Source of the DNA: Gammaproteobacteria bacterium
Lineage (GTDB): Bacteria > Pseudomonadota > Gammaproteobacteria > Burkholderiales > Nitrosomonadaceae
NCBI GenBank assembly: GCA_015709615.1
Contig: CP054179.1
Coordinates: 2,046,001 to 2,110,000 of the forward strand
Length of the DNA stretch: 64,000 bases
Reading direction: 5' to 3'
Numbering within the stretch: the first letter of the stretch is position 1; each line of letters starts with the position of its first letter. Shown piece after piece: positions 52,667-60,541 of this stretch. The translations under genes were made by a program, and so were the position numbers. The notes below the pieces were generated by a model. It had not been told where the DNA came from, did no database searches, and saw nothing but the letters and a program-made list of their open reading frames with translations.

Positions 52667-54772
52667 ATGGCAGGCAATTTTTCTAAATTTGAATTGACGG
52701 GCGGTTTGGTTGCGTTGGGTAAAAAATTACCGGTGATCGCCGCACCGGCGCGGAAAAATACCCCTAAAGGCATTCCGCTGCTCAGCCATAGCTGGGTGCT
52801 GGGCGGTCTTGTGATGTTTTTTTCCGCGCTGGCGCTGCTGACGGCGGTGACCGGTGCGCAGCAGGCCAGGCGCGGCGCAATTTATCCGGAACTCGCCGCG
52901 CAATTGCAAATTCACCATGAACGCATCGTAAATGCGGCGCAACCGGCGCTGCTGGGCGATGCAGCGGCATTTGCGCAATTACAGGATAGCCGCAATCAGT
53001 TCCATCATGTCATGACGTTGTTATTGCAAGGCGGCTCGTATCGTGATATGCCGGTAGCGGCAACGGATGAAGGATCGTTGCCCAGTGTGCACGCGTATGC
53101 CAAGCACTGGCAGCTAGAGGACAACACGATCAGTCTGATTTTAAATCAGCAGGAATCCCTAACGCGGCTCAACAGCAGCATCCGGGCAATCCATATCGCA
53201 TATAGCCAATTGGTGCGGCGTATCGAGGAACTTGCTAGCCACCTGGCGGAAGCGGGCAATCTGCCGCAAGAAGTACGTACCGTGGAAGCGATCAAATTGC
53301 ATGCGCGCAGCATTGCCAAGAATGTCAAAACGCTGCTGCCGATCGAATTGCCGATGGCGGAGATTACCGCGCAACTTTCCCAGGATCAGGTGCAGATTGC
53401 AGCGATGATTCAGACCTTAGGGCAAGGTCATCATGGTCTTGGCGCGGTTTCCAGCAAGAACGAAGCGATTCAGGATTTGCTGTCGCATGTGTATGCGCAA
53501 CTGAGAAAATTCGACGATCATTTGCAGATTATCCGGAAAGAAATGCCTACGGCAGCGGCGGTCGAATCAGCCGCCGCTGACATCATGAACGGCAGCTCCG
53601 TCATGCTGGCTACGGCCCGGGCGCTGGACGACGAGATTCAGCAGCAACGCGGTAATAGCGCAGCGCAACTCAATGCGATGATGATCGCATTTGGCGCATG
53701 CGCATTGCTGGCATTGATTTTCCTGGTGCGGGCTGTGCGCCGCAATGCATATTATCAGGATCTGGCCAGCCGCAACGAGGTCGAGAAAGCGCAAAAAGCC
53801 ATCGTAACCTTGTTGGACGACATGAAAAAAATTGCCGACGGTGATTTGACAGTGCGCACGGATATTACCAATCACATGACCAGCGCAATTGCCGATGCCA
53901 TCAACAGTACTATCGAGGAGTTGCATACTCTGGTGGAGCAAGTCAATCAAGCTGGCGCATTGGTGGTGAGATCGTCGCAGCAGGCGCAGCAAGTGTCGTC
54001 CGGATTGCTGCACGCGGCTGAGCAACAAACAGCCAAAATCGAACAGACCACACTCGCCGTGGTCGGCATGACGGAATCGATCGGCGACATTTCGGACCGG
54101 GCAACGGAATCGGCCAAGGTCGCCAAGCAATCGCTCGCGGCTGCGGAAAAGGGGGCGCTGGCGGTGCGTGAATCGATCGCCGGGATGAACGAGATCCGCA
54201 CCTATATCCAGGATACTTCCAAGCGCATCAAACGTCTCGGCGAGAGTTCGCAGGAAATCGGCGAGATCGTCGCGTTGATCACCGGTATTACCGAACAAAC
54301 CAACGTGCTGGCGCTGAACGCGGCGCTGCAAGCGACCGCTGCCGGTGAAGCGGGGCACGGGTTTACCGTGATCGCGCAAGAAGTGCAGCGCCTGGCGGAG
54401 CGCTCGGCGGAAGCCAGTAAACAGATCAGTGAGTTGATCGTTACCATTCAGGGCGATACCCGGGATGCCATTGCCGCGATGGAACGCAGCACGCTCGGTG
54501 TGGCCAAAGGGACGAAACGTTCCGATGCAGCCGGCCGGGCGCTGGAAGAAATCGAGCAAGTATCGAAGCAACTGGCGCAATTGGTGACGCATATTTTTGA
54601 AGTCACCAATACGCAGACACGGGCGGCGCATAAGGTGGTTGCCAACATGGAAGAAATTCTTCATATTACCCGGCAAACGACGCAAGGAACGCTGAAAACC
54701 GCGGGATCGATCAAACAGATCGCGGGTTTTGCGTTCGAGCTGAAGGCATCGGTATCCAATTTCAAGGTGTGA
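52667..54772 (+). CDS. pilJ: PilJ-like methyl-accepting chemoreceptor
   Basis: The 701-residue membrane receptor has an N-terminal span (about residues 42-60) and a periplasmic PilJ-type sensor domain of about 280 residues. The second span is near 340-358 and a HAMP-like linker contains MKKIADGDLTVRTDI. The cytoplasmic signalling tip includes IVALITGITEQTNVLALNAALQAT and AGHGFTVIAQEVQRLAERS. In Pseudomonas it controls twitching motility and cAMP through ChpA; here the ChpA-like kinase follows after 40 bp. The usual pilG-pilH-pilI genes do not lie upstream. Confidence 0.93.
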   Translation: MAGNFSKFELTGGLVALGKKLPVIAAPARKNTPKGIPLLSHSWVLGGLVMFFSALALLTAVTGAQQARRGAIYPELAAQLQIHHERIVNAAQPALLGDAAAFAQLQDSRNQFHHVMTLLLQGGSYRDMPVAATDEGSLPSVHAYAKHWQLEDNTISLILNQQESLTRLNSSIRAIHIAYSQLVRRIEELASHLAEAGNLPQEVRTVEAIKLHARSIAKNVKTLLPIELPMAEITAQLSQDQVQIAAMIQTLGQGHHGLGAVSSKNEAIQDLLSHVYAQLRKFDDHLQIIRKEMPTAAAVESAAADIMNGSSVMLATARALDDEIQQQRGNSAAQLNAMMIAFGACALLALIFLVRAVRRNAYYQDLASRNEVEKAQKAIVTLLDDMKKIADGDLTVRTDITNHMTSAIADAINSTIEELHTLVEQVNQAGALVVRSSQQAQQVSSGLLHAAEQQTAKIEQTTLAVVGMTESIGDISDRATESAKVAKQSLAAAEKGALAVRESIAGMNEIRTYIQDTSKRIKRLGESSQEIGEIVALITGITEQTNVLALNAALQATAAGEAGHGFTVIAQEVQRLAERSAEASKQISELIVTIQGDTRDAIAAMERSTLGVAKGTKRSDAAGRALEEIEQVSKQLAQLVTHIFEVTNTQTRAAHKVVANMEEILHITRQTTQGTLKTAGSIKQIAGFAFELKASVSNFKV

Positions 54773-54812
54773 CGGCATGGCCGGTTTCAATATCGCTGGA
54801 TGGTACTAACAC

Positions 54813-57800
54813 ATGAACGCGCAACCCAAACTTAATATTGCTTCGATCATCGGGATTAAGGACGGCATTTACCAAGTCTTTGCATTGATCGATCAGACCC
54901 TCGAGGTGTACGGCCAGCATCCCGGCAAGATCAATCTGCTCAGCGATTGCCGCAGTTATATTCATCAACTGGACGGTTTGCTCGAGATGCTGGGATTGAC
55001 CAGCATTACCATCGTGACCGGGAAAATGGAGCAACTGGTTGACGCGCTGCTCAGTAAGAAAATTAAACCCAATCCAGCGGTTTTCGACGCGCTGAAGCAG
55101 TCCACCAAAGCGTTGCTGTACTATCTCAACGAATTGATCGATGGCGCTGAGGAAAATCCGCTGCGTTTGTTCCCGGCGTATCGCAGTTTGATGCAGGTGT
55201 ACGGTTTTGAGAATGCGCCGGAAAGCGACTTGTTCTTTCCCCGCTTGGCGGCCACACCGGCATTAAAGGCCGAAGCTGCGTCTATCGATGACGCTGCCGC
55301 CAAAATACTGGCAAAGCAGCTGGGCGCCGAGTATCAGTCCGGTTTGCTGAAGTGGCTGCGCGACCCGTCGAATCAAGACGGTTTGCGGCAAATGGCCGCG
55401 GTCGCGGACAGGATCGAAGAATTTCCCGGAACCATCGAGGCGCGCGCTTTCTGGTGGGTGATAGCCGGTTTTCTGGAAGATTTGCTGCAACTGGAAGGCA
55501 GCCGGATCGACCTGCCGGTGCGCCGCCTGTGCGGTAAGATCGAGCAAGCGATCCGCCATCTGGCGGCAGGAACGCCCGGCAACCCATCCGTATTGATGCG
55601 GGAATTGCTGTATCACATTGCGCACAGCGAGGCGGATAGCCTGCGTATCAACGCCATCAAGAACAGTTATGTCTGGCCGGGACAGGCGCAGGATCAGGAT
55701 AAACCGACGTTTGAACAATCGGAAGCGTTGCGTCCGATCTTGGACAGATTGCGCGACACGCTGATGCAGGCGAACGACATCTGGCGGGAATTCTGCGCCG
55801 GGCATCAGGAAAGTTTGGCTTCCTTGCTGGAATACGTGGACTGGCTCAGCCACCAGGCGCGGCAAACCGGCTATGCGCCATTGGAAAAGCTGACCGGCGC
55901 CATCGGTGATACGGTCAGCTATTTGCACGATCATCCCCAGGATGCGAGCGAAGAACTGGCGATGGAAATGGCCACGGCACTATTGCTGGTGGAAAGCATC
56001 ATCGACGACTTTCACAAGCTGCCTGCCGATCTGCCGCAGCAAATCGACGTGATTGTTTCCCGCTTGCACGGCATCACGCAAGGCAACATTAGCGATCTGC
56101 CGCCGGCGCCGACCTTCAAAACGCTGGAAAGCGAAACACGGGAAAAAGAATTGCAGGCGCACGTGGCGCAGGAGATTCTGACCAACCTGGCGCAAGTTGA
56201 AAGCATCCTCGACAAATTTTTCTTTGAGCCTGCACAACGTGCGGAATTATCGCTGCTACCGGACTTGTTCAAACAGATTTCCGGCACATTGGTCATGCTC
56301 GATCTGGAACGCGCGCACACCTTGCTGCACCTTTGCCAAGACTTGATCGGCAAGCTGTCGCAGCCGGATCATGACATTACCGAAGCGGAGCAGATTCTGC
56401 TCGTCGATGGATTGAGCAGTCTGGGTTTCTATATTGAAGCGCTGCGCAGTGGTCAACCCGATAGTGAGCAGATTGCCGAAGAAGCCATCAAGCGGTTCCG
56501 GAGCGCAGCGGTTGCGCCAAGCGCGCCTTTAGCGGCGCCGGAAACGGTTGTTCCCAGTTCCACCGCCGTTGTGGAGAAAGAACCGGCAACTTTCGAAACC
56601 GCCGCTACCGGCGTCGATCCGGAACTGTTGGAGATTTTCCTGGAAGAAGCGGACATCGTGCTCGCCAGCATCGCTGATGATTTACACAAATGCCGTATTG
56701 ATGACGCCGATCGCGAGCCGCTTGCCAGCTTGCGGCGCGGATTTCACACCTTGAAAGGCAGCGGCCGCATGGTCGGACTCGATGACATGAGTGAAGTGGC
56801 CTGGAGCGTGGAACAAGTGCTGAATCTTTGGCTGAGTGAAAGAAAACCGGCTTCCGATCCGTTGCTGGCGTTGATCGGCAGCGCTCACCAGGCGTATGGC
56901 AAGTGGTGCAAAAATCTGCGCGAACAAGGCAGCACCGATGTCGATGCGGAAGCATTGCTGCTGGCGGCGAAGGAATTGTTAATCCGCAAGAAAACCGGCA
57001 AAAAAACAGCCGCAAAACTGCAAACCGAGGCGATTATCCCAGCAACTGGGGAAGTTCAGGTTGCTTCAGCCATAGAGCCGCCGCTACCGGTAACAGCATT
57101 AGCACCAGCCGGAGCCGTGCAGGCGCCTCAACCGCCGCAAACTTTGCCGGCAGCGGCGGAACCGTCCGATCGCATCAATCCGGAATTGTTGCAGGCGTTT
57201 GTGGAAGAAGCGGACAGCATCATCCCGCAAATCGGCGGAAAATTGCGCGGCTGGCGCATGTTGCCGCAAGACGAGGACATTCACCACGCACTCCTGCGCT
57301 TGCTGCATACGCTGAAAGGCAGCGCGCGCATGGCAGGCGCTTTGCCGCTGGGTGAACTGATTCATGCGATGGAAAGTCATGTGGAATCGGCTTTTCGTGA
57401 TCGTTTGATCAACGCCGCCGCGCTGGATCAACTGGAAAGCGAATTCGACGTAATCAGCGGTAAGATCGAAGCATTGCAGGGTAGCGTACATGGCGCGGTT
57501 GAAGAAAACCGCACGGCCGCTGTGACCATCTCCGAACCGGCGCAGCCACCTGCCGAGACAACCGGGTTGCTGCAATCCAAAACGCTGCTGCGCATCAACT
57601 CCGAGCTGATCGACCGCTTGGTCAACGATGCCGGTGAGGCGAGCATTCTGCGCGCAAAAATTGAAGCGCAACTGAGCAGCTTCAAGCAATCGTTGCAGGA
57701 TTTGACGGAAAGTACGCATCGTCTGCACGATCAATTGCGCGAAGTGGAAATTCAGGCGGAAACGCAGATGCAAACGCATCTTGCGCAGCAACATGACAGC

Positions 57801-59393
57801 GAACACACGTTTGATCCGCTCGAATTCGACCGCTTTACCCGCTTCCAGGAACTGACGCGGTTGATGGCGGAGAGTGTGGACGACATCGTGACTGTGCAAA
57901 AGAACCTGCGCTCTACACAGACTGCCGCGGAAGAAGCGGTTGCACAGCAGGCGGTGATCAACCGTCAGTTGCAGCAATCGTTGCTGCAAATCCGCACGAT
58001 CCCGTTCAGCAATTACGCCGAACGGTATTACCGCATCGCCCGGCAAGTGACGGAGGATTTGGGCAAGAAAGTGAATTTCGAGATTCACGGCGCCGAGGTC
58101 GATATCGATCGCAGCGTGCTGGAGAAAATCAATCCGCCGCTGGAACATCTGCTGCGCAACGCCATTGCGCACGGCATTGAAGAACCGGCGCAAAGACGTC
58201 AGGCGGGCAAACCTGAGCACGGGCAAGTTGTTATCCAATTGCGCCAGGCAGGCAACGAAGTCAGCATCATGCTCAGCGACGACGGCTGCGGTTTGAATTT
58301 GCCGCGCATCCGCGAAGAAGCGCTGCGCCTGGGTCTGATTCAGAAAGATGAAGTGCTCGATGACAGCAAGATCATGTCGCTGATTTTCACTCAGGGCCTG
58401 TCGACGACCGATTCGGTGACCGGCATTGCCGGCCGCGGTATCGGCCTGGATATCGTCAAAAATGAAATTGCGATGCTGGGCGGGCGCATCAGTGTGCAAT
58501 CCGTTGCCGGTCAAGGAACAACGTTTGCGATCAACCTGCCGCTGACATTATCCGTGGCGCAAACACTGATGGTTCGCGCGGGAAAACAAACGTACGCAAT
58601 CCCTGCTTTCATCGTCGAGCATCAGCGTGAATTCGACCCGGACACATTGCAAAAAATCTACCAGGATCGGCGCGTCACGCTAAATGGCATTACCTATCCG
58701 TTCTCCCATCTGTCGCATTTGCTGGGTGAATCCGGCCATATCCCGGAAACTGCCCGGCACAGTCAGGTTTTATTCCTGCATAGCGGTACCCAGTATCTGG
58801 CGGTACATGCCGACGAAATGCTCGGCAGCGATGAAGTGGTGGTCAAAAATATGGGCGCGCAACTGGCGCAAGCACCGGGTGTGGAAGGCGCCACCATCAC
58901 CGGCGACGGCGAAGTGATTCTGATCCTGAATCCGGTGAAACTATTGCAGCGCAGCGATGTGCAGACAGTGCTCAATACCCCTGCCGCCGATCCGGCTCCG
59001 GCGCGGCGGAAGAAAACAGCGGTACCGCCAACCGTCATGGTGGTGGATGACTCATTGACGGTGCGCAAAGTCACCTGCCGCTTGCTGGAACGCGAGGGTT
59101 GCGACGTACTGATTGCAAAAAACGGCGCGGAAGCGGTCGAGATTCTGCAGGAAGCCACGCCGGATGTCATGCTGATCGATCTGGAAATGCCCAAAATGAA
59201 CGGCTTCGAATTGATCAAGAAAGTACGTGCCAATCCGGCAACGGCGTACATGCCGATCATCATCATCTCGTCCCGGACTGCGGAGAAACACCGCACAATC
59301 GCCAAGGATCTGGGCGTTAACGTGTTTCTCGGCAAACCTTACCAGGAGGAAGAGCTACTCAATCATTTGTCCGATTTGCTAAGGAAGCGCTGA
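54813..59393 (+). CDS. chpA: ChpA-like hybrid chemotaxis kinase (CheA/Hpt/CheW/receiver)
   Basis: The 1526-residue protein has an N-terminal helical region (about 1-590). Two Hpt domains carry histidines at His645 (FHTLKGSGRM) and His832 (LHTLKGSARM). A CheA dimerisation and ATPase part includes HLLRNAIAHGIEEP and GRGIGLDIVKNEI, followed by a CheW-like domain (about 1260-1390). The C-terminal receiver has phospho-acceptor Asp1456 in MLIDLEMPKMNG. P. aeruginosa ChpA has more Hpt domains, so this is a reduced form. The last codons AGG AAG CGC and the TGA stop belong to the repeat at 59383-59525, so the insertion set the present C-terminus. Confidence 0.93.
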   Translation: MNAQPKLNIASIIGIKDGIYQVFALIDQTLEVYGQHPGKINLLSDCRSYIHQLDGLLEMLGLTSITIVTGKMEQLVDALLSKKIKPNPAVFDALKQSTKALLYYLNELIDGAEENPLRLFPAYRSLMQVYGFENAPESDLFFPRLAATPALKAEAASIDDAAAKILAKQLGAEYQSGLLKWLRDPSNQDGLRQMAAVADRIEEFPGTIEARAFWWVIAGFLEDLLQLEGSRIDLPVRRLCGKIEQAIRHLAAGTPGNPSVLMRELLYHIAHSEADSLRINAIKNSYVWPGQAQDQDKPTFEQSEALRPILDRLRDTLMQANDIWREFCAGHQESLASLLEYVDWLSHQARQTGYAPLEKLTGAIGDTVSYLHDHPQDASEELAMEMATALLLVESIIDDFHKLPADLPQQIDVIVSRLHGITQGNISDLPPAPTFKTLESETREKELQAHVAQEILTNLAQVESILDKFFFEPAQRAELSLLPDLFKQISGTLVMLDLERAHTLLHLCQDLIGKLSQPDHDITEAEQILLVDGLSSLGFYIEALRSGQPDSEQIAEEAIKRFRSAAVAPSAPLAAPETVVPSSTAVVEKEPATFETAATGVDPELLEIFLEEADIVLASIADDLHKCRIDDADREPLASLRRGFHTLKGSGRMVGLDDMSEVAWSVEQVLNLWLSERKPASDPLLALIGSAHQAYGKWCKNLREQGSTDVDAEALLLAAKELLIRKKTGKKTAAKLQTEAIIPATGEVQVASAIEPPLPVTALAPAGAVQAPQPPQTLPAAAEPSDRINPELLQAFVEEADSIIPQIGGKLRGWRMLPQDEDIHHALLRLLHTLKGSARMAGALPLGELIHAMESHVESAFRDRLINAAALDQLESEFDVISGKIEALQGSVHGAVEENRTAAVTISEPAQPPAETTGLLQSKTLLRINSELIDRLVNDAGEASILRAKIEAQLSSFKQSLQDLTESTHRLHDQLREVEIQAETQMQTHLAQQHDSEHTFDPLEFDRFTRFQELTRLMAESVDDIVTVQKNLRSTQTAAEEAVAQQAVINRQLQQSLLQIRTIPFSNYAERYYRIARQVTEDLGKKVNFEIHGAEVDIDRSVLEKINPPLEHLLRNAIAHGIEEPAQRRQAGKPEHGQVVIQLRQAGNEVSIMLSDDGCGLNLPRIREEALRLGLIQKDEVLDDSKIMSLIFTQGLSTTDSVTGIAGRGIGLDIVKNEIAMLGGRISVQSVAGQGTTFAINLPLTLSVAQTLMVRAGKQTYAIPAFIVEHQREFDPDTLQKIYQDRRVTLNGITYPFSHLSHLLGESGHIPETARHSQVLFLHSGTQYLAVHADEMLGSDEVVVKNMGAQLAQAPGVEGATITGDGEVILILNPVKLLQRSDVQTVLNTPAADPAPARRKKTAVPPTVMVVDDSLTVRKVTCRLLEREGCDVLIAKNGAEAVEILQEATPDVMLIDLEMPKMNGFELIKKVRANPATAYMPIIIISSRTAEKHRTIAKDLGVNVFLGKPYQEEELLNHLSDLLRKR

Positions 59394-59525
59394 TTAATTG
59401 ACTGCACGAGCGAATCGCTTCGTTGCGCGGTACTCACTTTCTCGCCTATCGGATTGATAGGTCCCGGTTGTTGCGTTCCGTGCGTCTTGCCCTTCATCAC
59501 GTTCGCCGGATTAATCAGCGCTTCC
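59383..59525 (+). repeat. MITE-like element, copy 2 (143 bp)
   Basis: The element begins GGAAGCGCTGATTAATT (59383-59399) and ends ATTAATCAGCGCTTCC (59510-59525), an inverted repeat of 16 bp. It has the same length as, and roughly 90 per cent identity by eye with, the reverse complement of the copy at 10741-10883. The left flank is CTAA and the right flank CTTA, an imperfect 4-bp duplication. Its first bases supply the end of the chpA-like gene. It is non-coding. Confidence 0.88.
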
Positions 59526-59628
59526 CTTAGGAAATCGTAAGAACCAGCAGTAGCCGTTCCGCGGAGAATTACTGCATAATCTCATCGCTCGAGAGGGTAT
59601 TCAATTCATGGAAATTTCAGGAGAGACG

Positions 59629-60327
59629 ATGGCAAGCAATGCAGTGATGCAAATTCAACAGGCACTCAAAAATAAAGGTTTCGATCCGGGAGCAATCGAC
59701 GGCATCTGGGGGCGCAAGACCATCGCTGCCGTGCAGCGATTTCAGCAGCAACAAGGTCTTGAAGTAGATGGCATCGTCGGCCCCAAAACTTCGGCGGCAC
59801 TCTTTTCGGATGCCGCTACCGCAGTGAACGATCCGCTCCTGCCTTGGTTCGAAGAGGCCAAGCACTTGATGGGCACGAAAGAAGTGCTCGGCGATAAGAA
59901 CAATCCCGCCATCATGGATTGGGCCAAGAACCTCGACATTCATTACGCCGGTGACGATGTGCCGTGGTGCGGATTGTTTGTCGCGCATTGCGTTGGCACC
60001 ACCCTGCAACAGGAAGTTTTGCCGGGTAATCCGCTCGGTGCGCGCCAGTGGGAAAAATTCGGCACCGCTACCGGTCCCCGTCTCGGTGCCATTATGGTGT
60101 TCTGGCGCGAATTGCTAGCCAGCGGGAAAGGTCACGTGGGTTTCTATGCCGGTGAAGATGACGAGGCCTACCAGATTCTAGGCGGCAATCAATCGGACGA
60201 AGTCTGTTTGATGTGGTTAAGCAAAGACAGATTCCGCTGTGCGCGCTGGCCGGAAACCGCTGCTTTTCTTAATACGCATGCGGTTTTCAAAGACCGGGAT
60301 GAGGGCCTATCGGTCAATGAAGCTTAG
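59629..60327 (+). CDS. peptidoglycan-binding protein with CHAP/TIGR02594-like hydrolase domain
   Basis: The 232-residue protein starts with a PG_binding_1 domain (IQQALKNKGFDPGAIDGIWG...RFQQQQGLEVDGIVG, residues about 6-58). A TIGR02594-type cysteine peptidase-like domain follows, with a candidate catalytic Cys in DVPWCGLFVAHC and His in KGHVGFYAG. Such proteins occur in prophages and gene-transfer agents as cell-wall hydrolases, and also on chromosomes. No signal peptide is seen. AGGAG (59619-59623) five bases before 59629 favours this start over 59608. Its TAG stop lies inside the TTAG flank of the repeat at 60328. It is bracketed by two members of the MITE-like family. Confidence 0.85.
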   Translation: MASNAVMQIQQALKNKGFDPGAIDGIWGRKTIAAVQRFQQQQGLEVDGIVGPKTSAALFSDAATAVNDPLLPWFEEAKHLMGTKEVLGDKNNPAIMDWAKNLDIHYAGDDVPWCGLFVAHCVGTTLQQEVLPGNPLGARQWEKFGTATGPRLGAIMVFWRELLASGKGHVGFYAGEDDEAYQILGGNQSDEVCLMWLSKDRFRCARWPETAAFLNTHAVFKDRDEGLSVNEA

Positions 60328-60385
60328 GAAACCGCTGATTGATTGACTGTACGAGTGAGTCGCTTCGTTTCATTCGCCCGTTTCC
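60328..60385 (+). repeat. internally deleted MITE-like derivative (58 bp)
   Basis: The sequence starts GGAAACCGCTGATTGATTGA, continues like copy 2 (ACTGTACGAGTGAGTCGCTTCGTT) and ends CGTTTCC, so it is the left part of the 143-bp element joined to a short inverted end. TTAG flanks both sides (60324-60327 and 60386-60389), a perfect 4-bp duplication. The left TTAG contains the stop codon of the lysin-like gene. Confidence 0.78.
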
Positions 60386-60541
60386 TTAGTGAATCTTTGA
60401 AAAACTGCTGCGCACGGCCTGCGACACTCCCCTAAAAGCTGCCGGTCAGTAAACGCAATCTTTCTACCTATTTATTCCAGATAACGTCTAATATAGCGAA
60501 ACGGAAGCTTTCTCCGGTTTGGTTTCAATAGGAGTTTCGCA

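Noticed and set aside
57099..58514. 471-codon frame antisense to the chpA-like gene, and similar long antisense frames at 53567-54790, 28540-29457, 33217-34122, 43398-44327 and 61931-62839
   Set aside because: They lie fully within strongly supported genes on the other strand, and their composition is rich in His, Arg and Gln, as expected of shadows in GC-rich coding DNA.
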